Assembly (NCBI GenBank): GCA_022478985.1
Contig: JAKSZP010014455.1
Location: 62,001-126,000, forward strand
Reading direction: 5' to 3'
Source of the DNA: Massospora cicadina
Lineage: Eukaryota; Entomophthoromycota; Entomophthoromycetes; Entomophthorales; Entomophthoraceae
DNA: 64,000 nt
The notes under the pieces are model-generated. The model did no database searches and was not told the origin of the DNA. It saw nothing but the letters and a program-made list of their open reading frames with translations. Position numbers and translations under genes: made by a program. This document shows, piece after piece, positions 32,249-43,765 of the stretch (position 1 is the first letter of the stretch; each line of letters starts with the position of its first letter).

Positions 32249-33538
32249 CGTAAGTCTGTGGGAGCACTCCCTTTACCTCAAATGTGAGGCCATTTTTTTC
32301 GCATGAAAAGGGGCCCAAAGAAGGCAGCCATCCTCCTCGTCACTCAGGGCAATCTCACCCATATGGTGGAAAAATGGTGTGTGACGGCCTACCCTTTAAG
32401 GTTCTCCCCTTCTCCCTCCATATTTAACCACAAGTGGGCTTATTAAGAGGATTACGTGGGTGTGCGTGGAGGTGATGGAAGTGAGAGGATGCTGGCCAAA
32501 TGGCAATGGCGAGCATGTAGTCCCAGTGCTAATATCAGGGTATGTTAATGTGGCGAGAATCTTAATCAATTGTGGGGTCCAACTCCAGCTATAATATCAG
32601 GTTTTGCCAATATGGAAAAAATATGGATATATTGAAGGGGCTGACTCCAGTAAAATTAAATGTGATATATCAATTTGATACATAGTGGGACAGGACCCCA
32701 TGGTCAGCATGGGGGCTACCAGTCACCCGCTAAATGAAGCTTAACTGAGTCAAGGGAAATTTCCCTACGAGGAAAAATTTAAGGGCAACATCTTAGTGAG
32801 AATTGTATAGCTAGTGGAAGGTCGATTCATCATCAAGTTAGATGTGAGGTCTCATTTTGCCAAAAGTTGGTTGAATTGCAATTCCTTTTTATATGCATCC
32901 TCATTTATTTCCCAAGCCCATAGGCCATTAGGCAACCATCCCTCACAGGTACAGTTTCAGTCAATTCTTTCCTTTTTGCTTTCTAATAAACAACCCATTC
33001 CCAACCAAAAAATTACTTTTATCTAATTCTCCCACAATTGCTACCTCAGCAACTCCAAACCATGTTTTAGTTTACGTCACCATAAGCCCCAGTGGCCGTT
33101 CTCACCACGCTGCTTCCAAATATTGTCAAGTGGGGGTATTGCACGTGTGACTTGTTGTAGATATCCCCATTTGCTGGCTCTCTATGGCGTCAAGATGGGC
33201 TGATTATGTTTAACGATCTTATCTCCTTAATGGTAAGGTTTCATGACCTCGCCACTTGATCTATCAATAGTGTTCCTATGGCAAATCCTGGCCCCTCTAT
33301 TATGCCCTAAGAGTCCACCATATACAAATCTTCAGGTCCCTCAGTAGCTTTTGTTTTGTTGCTTGTTAGGTTGATGGTTATGGCGGTCACCAGCTTTCAT
33401 TCTCTGTTTGCCTCCCTACCAACTTATCACCAAGTCACTTGGATGACAATGCCCTTGAAAATTCTGGTTCATCTTCTGGGTGCTCACGAATCTCAACTGG
33501 CAAATTAGCATCAACTTTATCTTCAAGATCCAAGATAT
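32249..33538 (+). repeat. 3' LTR of element C
   Basis: This is the uninterrupted partner of the 5' LTR. It lacks the 0.74-kb insertion, which is how that insertion was defined. It begins CGTAAGTCTG (TG changed to CG) and similarity ends at GATCCAAGATAT. Confidence 0.85.
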
Positions 33539-34249
33539 TTATAATATATATACTAGGCACTGTATATTCTAGGTTCTTATAGTTTAAATTTGGACATAAT
33601 CAAATATAAGCTCTATTTTATATTTGTGAGCATATTTATATAACGCATGTTGGAATATGCTCTAACTTCAAAAAGGTTTTATCAACTATTCATAATTTTT
33701 CACTTATTCATACCTTTTTGGAGAAGTTCCTTTTTCTGAAAGTTTTTTAGACAGTTATTTATCCCAAAGAAATTATGCATTTTTTATAGTTTTTACATTT
33801 TTTGATTTTATTATAAAATTTACTATCTTATTATTATTTTGAAATTATAATCTACTAAATAAAACACATTAACTATCTGAATAACATACTGACTAACTGA
33901 TTGAAATTATAAACCTTTGAGTTTGATAAGCTTAATCTATTTTGGTGAGTGGGTGAGAATTGGCAAATATTATCAAATTTGAAGCTATCAGGTCTAATAG
34001 GTATAATCTATTTGGGCAATTGGGTGAGAATTTCCAAATATAAGCTAACAATTCACCAATTTGCTCACCTGAATCTAATTAAATCTGATATATTAAATCA
34101 ATTTGGGTGGGTGGGTAATAGTTGGTGAATATTATCGAATAAGTCACCAAATTGCTCACCCAAAACAAAATAAAAAATTATTAGGTTTTAAGTAGATTAA
34201 GTAAAGTTAGTACAAGTTATTTAAATTTATTCAGGGAAAGCTGATCATA
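33539..34249. other. AT-rich spacer with imperfect tandem units
   Basis: No gene. From 33944 to about 34168 three units begin TTTGGTGAGTGGGTGAGAAT, TTTGGGCAATTGGGTGAG and TTTGGGTGGGTGGG at 33944, 34013 and 34104. Each contains AAATAT or AATATTATC. The second and third units end in sequences (TTGCTCACC) that are reverse complements of the unit heads, so parts could fold back. Confidence 0.5.
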
Positions 34250-34289
34250 AGATGGACACTTCCTATATGGAAATGAACAAGTGCTAAAT

Positions 34290-37200
34290 AAAAGCTAGAG
34301 GCACCCCAGAAAAGCTAAAGCTGTCTTCTGTTGCCAACAGGAGCGCCAAATAAAGGAAGAGGGGTATCATGAGTAAGGCTTGTGCCACTATTGAGCACAT
34401 ATGAAGGAAAGGGTCTGAAGTGAGAACCAAACCAGAAACCAGGATAAGACCAACTGTCTTTGACGGGATGGTAGGTACCCAAACAACCATGCTTAAAAGA
34501 GTTCCATGAGGTGTGACTAGTATTTGCGGACAGCTTCCTGGAGGGTGGTAGTAGAGCCTGAAATGGCATCCAAGACAACCGTGTTGATAGTCTACATTGC
34601 AATTGCCACCACTAAGGCTTGGAGGGAAGTTTGTATAGGGGAGTTCAAGGACAAGGTGAAGATGTCCTCTAGTAGTCTGAAGGGCTGTGTTTGCATCTGG
34701 AAAATGAGACGCTGAACCTCACGCCAGATTTCTTTTGATGGAGGGCACTCTTCCGGGTGGTGGACCAAAGTTCTGTATTGGTCACATGCAACATGCAATT
34801 AGTGTAATGCGTTGGATTGCTTGGTGGTATGGTATACCCGTTTCCTAGCAGCACTACACATGGGAACGAACATGAGGCTTCAGAAGAGGGTGGTGTGCGT
34901 ACTTCCAAATGGCTTTCTAGGTTTCTAGGGAGTAGGGAATGTCCAACAGGTCCAGATAATCCACCCTGACCATGATAGGAGACTTCCTTGGTATCACATT
35001 GTTCAAAAAGGCTTGGCCTTATAGTTCCTGTGTGAAGCGTGGAGCAAGTCAGCTACTCTGGGCGGTGTGCCCACTGATGCAAATACTCCACATGGAGAGG
35101 AGAATTCATTTGAAGTGAGGCGACGTCCCATGTGGGCACACAGCAAAGGGATGTGAGGCAAGGTATTTTAACAGAGAATGGAGGTGGGTGGGATTGCTGA
35201 GGCCCAGGGCTTGGAAATATTGAAGCGGGCTGTGCGTGACCAGTGGTGGGCCTGGAGTGTAAGGGTTGGTGACTGCAGCGATCCAGGTGCCAAGTACTTT
35301 GGCATCATGGGCCACAAAGTTGAGCAAGCCCATACCACCACTATGGTGAGGGCCAAACAAGATATCCAGACGCAAAAGAGGGGTGGGCGGACTAACCACA
35401 GCCACCCTTGTAGGAGGACATATAAGGAGGTGAATAAGTATGGGGAAAAGGCGATAGCATGGGCCACAAACCAAACGTTAGATAGGAGCATAGAGTTGGC
35501 CAGCACAACTCTGTCTGTGAGGGAAGTTTTGTGAACTCTGGGGAAGCGATGCATTTTGTGACATTGTCCAGGATATGGTGCTCCATCACCGTTGAGGCAT
35601 ACCTTCACACCTCCAGCCACACCCCCAAATGGCGTACTGCACCAGCAGTGGATCTTGGCACAAAAGGGAGCACAAGAGGGGCGGTATGGGGTGAGTGGGG
35701 GAAGCCAGCCCATGAGCTAGCTTCTGGAACAGGCAGAAAATGGGGTCCTGGTGACCAGCGGGCTTGAAACCGACCAAGGAGAATGATTTTGGTTTTGGAG
35801 GCGTTAAGTGCATCGATACCTACCCTGGAATAAACCTGGATAGTAGCCTCAAGCGCGCGTGCAACTTGGTCGTTAGACACCTCAACCACACAATCATCAG
35901 CAAACGCTAACATCTTGACTGGTACTTGCCTTGCACTTGAACACCAGTAAGGCGGGCATTCACGTTGCATAAAAGTGGGTAAAGGCTGAAGTTATACAAT
36001 AGCGGGATCAAGGGGTCCCTTTGGTGGAGGCCCATTTAAGGGCGAACTACATCAGTGAGGAAGCCAGGACCAAGCACAGCCATTTTGGCGGATTCCATAA
36101 GCAACATCGCCCAATTAATGAATTGATGGGGGATGGAACTTGTGGTGGCAGGCTTTGAGGCAATCCAAGTTGACTCTATCATACGCTTTCTGTTGGTCTA
36201 AATAAAAAAGTGCCCCATTAGCCGTGGATTGGCAGACGTTGGCTACAGTGTGGATGTTGTACTATATAGATCGCTTGGGAATGAAACCAAATTGCTCAGA
36301 GGAAATGAGATTAGAAGCAACTTCCCCTAGGTGTTTGGCCATAATTTTAGTAAATAACTTAGTGTCAGTGTTAGTAAGTGAAATGAGGAACCAATTAGCC
36401 AAGTCCAGCTTATCACCTTTTTTAAACAGCGTTATTGTGAAAGCCTCCTGGCCCCCAGTAAGGAGGCGCATTTCCAACAATCATTGGTTTATTGAGGCAA
36501 ACAACAAAGAGGAGAAATAAAAAGATATTACATGGAGAAAACACAAAAAATACCATCTGGACCTGAGAATTTCCTGTGCAGTGCACTGCAAATGGAATAA
36601 CAGAGTTAATTCTAAGAGATTAGATTTATCAACTCTGGATAACAGAAAGTGGTGCGGATATGTGCGCTTTTAAGAAAATTGTAAATTTCAGCCATTCAAC
36701 TGGATCAGAGCGATACAATTCAGAGTAATAGTTTTGAACTTTAACTGCCACTTCAGCCAGAGTTTCTGCGATGGAGTGGCCAGGCCGCCTCACTTGTGTG
36801 CAGGCCAAACTTTGTCACAGTGCAAAGAATTTAAAAAAAATAAGCGGAGTATGTGTCACCAACCGTTATGTTTTTTGCTTTATACTGCACACAAAAGTGA
36901 TGTTAGTGTTGCCTTACCAGTGCATTAAGGCGAGCGGACAGTTTGGCCCACTTGCAGCCCCAAGCCAGGCTGTAGCCTGTAGCAGGGACTTTAGACTCCA
37001 GGTGGTCCACCTCTGTGAGCATGCATATATTGACTGCTGAAGCAGCCTGAGAGCGACACAATGATAGGTGGCATGCCTGGCGGATGGTGTTCGCTTTAAA
37101 GGTTGGCCAGGTAGAAAGTGGGTCCACACAGAAGGGTGTGGTGAACTCAGGTGCCAAAGTTTCGATGTCCACCCATAAAGAAACCCTGGGCGACGTGATC

Positions 37201-37955
37201 TCAGTTGGACAAAGCTTGCATTATTTTGGCGCATGTGTGGCTGGTAGCACCAAAGAGAATGAAATTGACACCAACTTGTGGCCAGAGAGATCGATTTTTG
37301 TTGTCATAAATTGTGCAACCTGATACCAAAAGTCCAACAGGACAAGAATAAGGTCAATGCGGGACATAGACCTCAGCTGACCATTGTGCACATGAGGATG
37401 AGACATGTTGGGGAGCAGCGGTGCATGTTTAGGTAGGGTATCAAACATCCCAAAGGTGGCTTTTAAAGTATGAAAGTTTTATGTGGCCCTGCGGGGGGCA
37501 GGAACAGAAGTCCAGCAGTCAGTGGTCAGGTTGGCCCAGCAGTTCATGTTACCCACCACGAATGGTTTAGGAGGAAGTGGGAGGTAAGAAATGGCTGAGA
37601 GGAATTCCCGGAGAGCCATGCACAGAGGTCAGGGTTTAAATATTAATAGTAGTGTGCACTTCGTCGTCCCACTTGACAAAATCTCAAGCACATGGCAGAG
37701 TGGTAAGAATGTTTTGAAATTAATTTAAAATTATGGGTCACATGTATAAGCACCCCACAGTGCAGTGAACAAAAGGAAAGGGAGGAGAGGAGCATAGTGG
37801 CCCATGTTTCCTCATCACCATGTGGACAATGGGCTTCCTGAATGGATAGGATGTCCATAGGTAAGTTAATTTTTAAAAAACTCAGTTTCCTAGCCCGTGA
37901 TGGTGAGGCCTTGAGTCAAGCGATGTTCAACATCCCTATTGTGAAGGCTCCCCAT
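34290..37955 (-). pseudogene. LINE 2 ORF2: endonuclease, RT, C-terminal zinc knuckle
   Basis: ORF2 nicks the target and primes reverse transcription there. The start ATG is at 37953-37955. Endonuclease: MDILSIQEAHC (catalytic Glu) at 37825-37858, VVGNMNCWANL near 37545 (family GDFN, Asp lost) and RIDLIL...GHKLVSISF near 37270-37360 (Asp-His reduced to Gly-His). Linker 36903-37234. RT: FKKGDKLDLANWFLISLTNTDTKLF at 36360-36430, GFIPKRSI at 36262, and KMLAFADDCVV at 35880-35912 with FADD intact. Motif A lies in broken sequence near 36200. C-terminal CX2C-type knuckle ACDQYRTLVHHPEEC near 34745-34792, then IWREVQRL. At least eight shifts or stops are present. Confidence 0.88.
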
Positions 37956-37961
37956 CACACC

Positions 37962-39240
37962 TTAGGTGCATTAGAAGGGCCCCTAGGCCTTCCATTTCCG
38001 CTTTGGCTACAGCAGTGGTATTACCCGCGTTGTATACACTTTTTATAAGGAATTTTAAAGGGAATTTGACACTTTGGCTGTGGTTGCGTTTTTGGCATTA
38101 ATTTTTGCTGGTTTAGTTTGAGGTTTCCCTTTGTGTACACCTGCAGTGCATCCTTAATGAGTGACAAAAATGTGGTAGGAAAATGGGTGGTCGAACTGGG
38201 TTTGATTGAGGCTTGGTAACATTGATCAGAAAGATCCAATTCACCCATCAGGTCATCGGGTGGTTGGCTTAATCTTATTGGTGGATAGACTTTAAAGCCA
38301 CTTCTACAGTAAATGACTTGATGTCATCCTGGGTCTGGGCAGGCGGGATCATGGATGAAGCCATTGTTGCTGCCTTGGCCGCTGCTCTGTGGGCCTGCTT
38401 GGCCTTCTTACGCTCCTGCAGGGACACATGTTTGAACTGAATGTAACACCCCTGCACACCTCATGGGGAGGAGGCATCAGTGTCTATAGCTGGTTTATAA
38501 TGGGTGTCTGCACTGCTCATTGCTTCAGGTAAAGTTTCATTTTTGCGAGATGCCTTCTTGGCTGGGCAGGTGTGGGCCTTGTGGCCAAAAGCATGGCAAA
38601 AGGTGTAGATAGGGGTGTGATATCCACTGTGACATGGAATGGACTTGATTTCTGTCCATCGATGTGCACAAATGCTGTGTGTGGGATTTGGGTCAAACTT
38701 TCCACAAAAACTGCAGATGGGTGAGCACAGCAATCACTTTTCCCAGCACAGGTATAGCCTGAGTGTAAAGCGTTGCATTTTAAAGTATTAATTTCCCCAT
38801 ATGCCTTAAGCTCAGTCATCTATTGGTGCTTCAGCACTGTGCACTTAATAGTTGTGGGGAGGAAGTTGAACGTAACAAAAATTTGATTTGATTTTGGTCT
38901 AATGAGTGCACTTCATCTTGACCATCCATTGACCATCCAGAAGGTCTACCACCACATGCACCTGTGCAGCTTAGTCCACTGCTTATTTAATTTAAAATCC
39001 GAAATTCAACCAACCTTGGGGCATGGATTGTGGTGTGACATATACTGCATTCAGGAAATGGTTGTGCACACCTCCACAGAACTTCTCCAAAAGTGCCATT
39101 TATTGGATATCCAGGAACACTTGAACCCTGTGCTCCACTGATGACAGGGGCTGGGAATGTGGATATTGATGAACTGGTCAAATTTCTTTTGTTAGTCCTA
39201 AATCTCCAGAGAAATACTAACCGCTGGTTTTTTATTATTT
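37962..39240 (-). pseudogene. LINE 2 ORF1 (CCHC protein)
   Basis: Pieces align with LINE 4 ORF1. VHQYPHSQPLSSVEHRVQVFLDIQ near 39085-39170 matches the N-terminal region. YTFCHAFGHKAHTCPAKKA at about 38565-38620 is the zinc knuckle with its first Cys changed to Tyr. MQGCYIQFKHVSLQERKKAKQAHRAAAKAA at 38365-38457 matches the Lys/Ala-rich segment. The stop (TAA) at 37962-37964 lies six bases before the ORF2 ATG. The role is RNA binding, by homology to LINE ORF1 proteins. Confidence 0.82.
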
Positions 39241-40132
39241 GTATCAAGGCCGCTTGTGTCACTAGGGCATTTACTAAAGTTTTTATGGTGCAGGGCCTAT
39301 GCCTGTCCTATTACTTTGCTCACCCAACTGCTACCTGACATTGGGTGTACACTAATCTCCTCAAAGAGATTATCAAAATTACCTAGTCCTTAATCAAATA
39401 TGTTGCAAAAGTGCTTGCAACGAGAGAAGAAAGTTAAAGTTAGGATAATTAGCTCACCAGAAATAAGAGCAACAGCGAAGTTGTAAGTCTGAGTGGCTTG
39501 AGAGTAGTGCTGGCACAGTCTATATCTTATTGCAGTGTGAGCTTATCATCTAATAAGCTTTAAATACTGTAGTAAAGCTCAGGTATTTGGATGTTAAGTT
39601 TAAATAATTCTAAGAACCTGGATAATTTGGTTCCCCTAATTAATAAAATACTTTTGGAAAATTTAAGTAGAAGTTCATTTAGTAGTTTAGAAAGACATTT
39701 CATGCACACAATGATTTTAAATATAGAGATTTTTTGGGTAGCAGTTTGTGTTATTTGATTGGTTTGATAGGTTTATTTTTTGGCTGAGTGGTTGATGGCT
39801 TTTGGTCAAATTAATAGAAAACAGTTTAGTTTTTAAGGGTGATTAGTTATTGGTTGTTTCGATAAGTTCAGTTAGGTTTAACTGAGTGGTTGGTGGTTTT
39901 TGGTTGATTTGATTAAGAAATTAGATTTGCCTGAGTGTTTAGTCTTTATCTATAATATAAAATCAATTAATCAATTGAATATCAGAAATTCTTTAGACAC
40001 CATACTGAAGCATGGGTAATGAATGCTAGTTCTATATAAAAAATGACTTATTATATATTATATATAATATCTCAAAAGCAAGTATACTAAAATATCTAAA
40101 TTTGCTACAAATAAAATAATTATTTAAGGTGG
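39241..40132. other. AT-rich spacer
   Basis: No gene. Contains a copy of the AT-rich repeat (39740-39965), made of imperfect GGTTGATTTGAT and GAGTGGTTGGTGGTTTTTGG units. Confidence 0.45.
39740..39965 (+). repeat. AT-rich dispersed repeat, copy 2
   Basis: Blocks such as AGTGGTTGGTGGTTTTTGGT and TTGATTTGATxxGTTTA recur at 56930-57245 on the same strand. Copies resemble each other only along parts of their length. Confidence 0.45.
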
Positions 40133-40246
40133 ATTGACCTTGGGACAAATATACCACACCAAGAATTCCTCTAGCCAGTACAGGTTTGAACTTGTGTTCA
40201 AAAACACTGCACTAGAGTGGTAGCAGGATTTACCCCGCCAGGTTAT
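40133..40246 (+). repeat. SINE-like dispersed repeat, copy 2
   Basis: Matches 7612-7728 from TTGACCTTGGGACAAATATA to CCCGCCAGG, with the T-arm-like core ACAGGTTTGAACTTGT at about 40186-40201. With copy 3 it brackets the LINE fragment in inverted orientation. Confidence 0.6.
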
Positions 40247-40299
40247 AATTTATAAACTCCATACTTTATTAAAATTAAATTAAACATAAAAGTAAGAGG

Positions 40300-41760
40300 G
40301 GAGGGCATTATAAGTCGATTCAGCCAAGGTTAAAGGACCAGGAAATTGGGCTGCTAGTTTCCTAGCACCTCCAACCATTGCTGAATTGTGAGCCATCACT
40401 AGCCATAGTTCTAGAATCAATGGCTTACAGGCCATATGACCTTGAGTTGATTCTTTGCTTCATTTTATATGACTTGTAATCCAGTGTGGAAAGCCAAATG
40501 CGTGGCTTTTTTCCTCTGGGGATTAATCATGAGAATTTTGAGATCTGACAGAGCTGATCAGAGATAGTCCAAATGGTCTTCAGTATCAAACTTTTGTAAT
40601 GGGGGCGCTCACTGTCAAAACTCTTAGAACCAAGAGCTGAGTGTATCACCCATACAAAATAATGTTAAAGGAAGTCTCATAATTGAATCAGGGCTGTTCT
40701 CAGAGTTGAAGCATAAAAGTGTCCTGCAATGGATAAATTTCCAGCAGCAACTATTTGCCCAAGAGGATGTATTGCATTGAAGACCAATACTTTTTGTTCA
40801 CGCTACATTCAAAATATCAGTGGCCATTACCTGCTTCTGGTTCAGCGTATATGGGACATTCTTTACGCAGGAAGTCCGGCTTCTATGCTTACTGGATTTA
40901 AACGCATGATGTAAAATCTGCCAGGTGACTAACCATTGCTTTTCCATTACTAGTCAGGAGTTGAGGCACAAAACTAACTCCTTCATTTGGTAGTTAGTGT
41001 CATGGCCTTTGGCTGCCCAGTCAATTAGAATTTTTGGTAATGTGGTTGGATTGTGTCCAGGTTCAGGAGTGGATCCCCTTATTCAATTGGGGTCAATTTT
41101 TGCAAATTTTAATTTTCTGGAGGCATGAGCATGGGCTTTCAATTGCACTCCTCCCAGTTCATTGCAGAAATCATTGAAAATTTATGGGTTTTGAAATCCC
41201 TGTGGATTTGGTTGGCATCATGATCTGATAGTTTAAATAACCAGCTGCACAGGTGCACTGCACAATTCCACAGTTGTTACTAAAATGGGCTGCCTTTATG
41301 GGAAGGCATTTGCTGATGGTCCGCCATCCATTTTACAATGATTGTGGAGAGACCAGCTCGTGAAGGCCCTGGACTCTAGCTCAGTTCACATTCCATGCTA
41401 GAGTCAGGAAGCACATATGCATATGTGTTAGCCTAAGGAATAATTTGGCCCATATCTGCCAAGCGTGGTATTCAAAATCCAGAAGGCCCATGCCCCCTTC
41501 ACTCTTCAGTTTAAACAAGGTTTCTAGGGCTATCAGAGTCTCATTTACCTTGAACCATATGAAGGTGTGGAGCATTGTCCTGATCTTTTTTTTCTGGGTT
41601 TGGACTCAATGGCAGTAAGTGGGCGACATGCCATAGTTTAGAGAAGATGAATACGTTGATGGACGACACTTTCTCCTCAAGGCATAGTCTTGCATTATTC
41701 CAGCAGACCATTTGGGCCAACAGACTCAATAGCTCCTCTTGTTCAATTTCCAGTACTGCT
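40300..41760 (-). mobile_element. 5'-truncated LINE fragment (ORF2 3' part)
   Basis: The minus strand reads FSKLWHVAHLLPLSPNPEKKDQ...HMVQGK near 41575-41650, equivalent to LLSKVWFGAHAIPFSPRFFKSL in LINE 4. GGMGLLDFEYHAWQIWAKLFL near 41430-41495 is equivalent to GDMGLLDFKAHAAKILGTW. LPKILIDWAAKGHD follows near 41010-41055. Endonuclease and RT core are missing, the usual outcome of incomplete reverse transcription. The exact 3' end is not determined. Confidence 0.8.
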
Positions 41761-41786
41761 GAACCTTTGTTGTTAAAGAGTATCCT

Positions 41787-41960
41787 AAGGTAACCCTGCC
41801 AGGTTATGCATCCTTAACTTGCCACAAATATTTATGTAAATTTGAGTGTGGTTAGCCTGGAAGGGTGATTTCTGCTTCCATCTCTAGTGCAAGTTTTGTT
41901 CAACACAGGTTCAAAACCAAAACTGGCTAGAAAACTTGGTCTGATATAAATGTCCCAAGT
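41787..41960 (-). repeat. SINE-like dispersed repeat, copy 3
   Basis: On the minus strand CAAACTTGGGACATTTATAT...CTAGCCAGTTTTGGTTTTGAACCTGTG...GCACTAGAG...CCTTCCAGG matches copies 1 and 2, more diverged. Confidence 0.55.
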
Positions 41961-42207
41961 TTGACAACATCAAATTTTTCCAACTTATAAATATTCTGAA
42001 CCCTCTTGGGCTGTTTTTCATTCTAAATTAACTAAAAGAAAAATAAAATAAAATATATATAGAATTTACCTATGATAGTTAAAGATAATAGTAATCAGAT
42101 TTTCTTTCTCATAATGATAACATTAATTACTATGATTTGATTCAAACAGCAATATTTAATAATCACACAGGAGAGATGGCTTATTCAACAAAAACTAATT
42201 AAACTGG
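41961..42207. other. AT-rich spacer / LINE 3 5' flank
   Basis: No gene recognised. The 5' end of LINE 3 lies somewhere in this stretch, but no clear target duplication fixes it. Confidence 0.4.
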
Positions 42208-43590
42208 ATGAAATCCAAAACAGTCAATGGACAAAACGGTGCGCCAAAGGGCAAGAAACGCCCAGGAGGGGGACCAGGAAACACGGCCACTAAAAACCAC
42301 TTCTTGAGGCACCACCTGGGTTTGTGGAGTTCACCATGAAACATAACCAGCACATGGAAATCTAATATAACTAACCCCTTTCAAACGTAGAGCATGGGCT
42401 CCGACTCTATCTAGGGGTCAAGTCTCAAAATCTGTGGAAGAATTTGTGCTAGGAACAAACCTCCCTCTTCCCCTACGCAGTGTATGTTAACATGGAAATG
42501 GCCCCATATGGTTGGGTTGATTTGGTCAATGAGACCGAAGAAGATGCAGAAACTGCTGCAAAAGTATGCATCAAATCTGTCCTCCCTGAAGGCAAATAAT
42601 TTGTGTTCACCATGTGCACCAGAGGGAACAAAGAGAACACTTTTTTATCTCCTTTGACTCGCTCCCCACCAACTTACCTCACACACAAATCAAGGAGGAG
42701 CTCAAAGCTGGACTTAAACACTACAGAGAAATTAAAAAACTCAAATTACAATGCTTTCAACTGATGCTGAACCTGTGCTAAGGAAAGGCAATCACCGTGA
42801 TCCACCTGATCCCCACAGTGGCTGCAGACCTCACAAGAATCCCTCATACAGTGGAGTTTCACCTCCCAGATGAGAAGGTGTCAAAGCCATACATCACACC
42901 AGAATGCGCACCGCCTATCTGCAACTACTGCACCGCATTGGGGCACAAGGAACATGCATGCCCCATGAAGGAGGGCATCATGGCCCCAGAAATCTATGAT
43001 GACGCCATGGATGAAATTGATATAGAATTCAGCAAAATAACTGACGCCAACCACGCCTTCCATTGAGGAGAGGATAGGAACTCTTCGTCATAGACCTAGT
43101 AACTTATAAAGCACACAAAATGCTGCAGAAGGCTTACAAGCAGGAAGCGGCCAAGGCTGCATCACTCGCAGCCTCCATCATTGACCCTGGCAAAATTCAG
43201 GAAGACATTAAGGAAATCAGTGGAGCCAACCAATCAGAACAGGCTGACCAACCTGAGGAGAAAATAGAGGAAATTATTTGAGTCACCCAATCAGAGTAGT
43301 ATGCCCAAAATAAAAATTTTCTCAACAATGTGACTGAATTATCAAATGATATCAACCAAGAGAGTGCAGCAGAACAATTTTGTTCCACTATGGGCGAAAA
43401 ATTGGGGCCCAATCATCCAAATTCGCACTCCAAAACTACAGAAACAATGAGAGCACCGCACTGGTCCAGCATGAATCACAAGCGGGAGAATTTTCCACAA
43501 ATTTTATTAACTGCAATATCCATAAGAAATCAACACAGATGATGGAATTGGACGATTCCACAGAATATACTTGCTCAATAATATGATGCA
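42208..43590 (+). pseudogene. LINE 3 ORF1 (CCHC protein)
   Basis: Start chosen at 42208 because the frame opens with a basic MKSKTVNGQNGAPKGKKRPG segment. WVDLVNETEEDAETAAKVCIK near 42515-42575 aligns with SWLDLGFENKEAADKAAVVR of LINE 4. ICNYCTALGHKEHACP at 42919-42966 is an intact zinc knuckle (CX2CX4HX4C). A Lys/Ala-rich segment follows (near 43110-43190), as in the relatives. Several shifts and stops break the frame. Confidence 0.82.
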
Positions 43591-43671
43591 GGGCTAGCAA
43601 AAAGGGCGTTTGTTTGACCCAGGAGGCCCTCCCAACTGCTCCTGAGGCGCTGTGGGCACCTCAGTGACAAT

Positions 43672-43765
43672 ATGGATGCTAAAAATTGTGGGAGCCAGTT
43701 CTAATGCATCATAAGCCAAAAAGCTGGACTTCCTGCGAAAACCCCCTGTAGATTTCTTGGCCATC
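43672..43765 (+). pseudogene. LINE 3 ORF2, first codons
   Basis: KLDFLRKPPVDFLAI (about 43721-43765) corresponds to KLSFLKKF..VDILAI at the start of the LINE 4 endonuclease. The frame is cut at 43765 by the LTR of element 4 and continues at 53299. Confidence 0.8.

Larger units (their letters stand above)
17088..33538 (+). mobile_element. Chromovirus C, an old element holding nested insertions
   Basis: The 5' LTR (17088-17353 and 18098-19135, about 1.30 kb) and the 3' LTR (32249-33538, 1.29 kb) match along their length. The interior runs gag-sized space, protease, RT, integrase, chromodomain, in plus orientation. It is interrupted by element 3 (20911-28377) inside RT and by solo LTR D (30361-31509) inside integrase. 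The RT and integrase motifs resume in order after each interruption, which shows the host element is one unit. It must be older than both insertions. Confidence 0.85.
34250..39240 (-). mobile_element. LINE 2 (non-LTR retrotransposon), degenerate
   Basis: The two-ORF non-LTR element reads on the minus strand: ORF1 with a zinc knuckle, then ORF2 with endonuclease, RT and a C-terminal CCHC motif. It is collinear with LINE 4, with the ORF1/ORF2 junction (TAA, six bases, ATG) at the same place. I could not find target duplications, and both ends are estimated from where similarity to LINE 4 stops. Confidence 0.9.

Noticed and set aside
35106..35813. Several long plus- and minus-strand open frames in the GC-richer part of LINE 2
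   Set aside because: They overlap the LINE 2 RT region and its frameshifts. Only the minus frames with RT-related motifs are real; the plus-strand frames are shadows.
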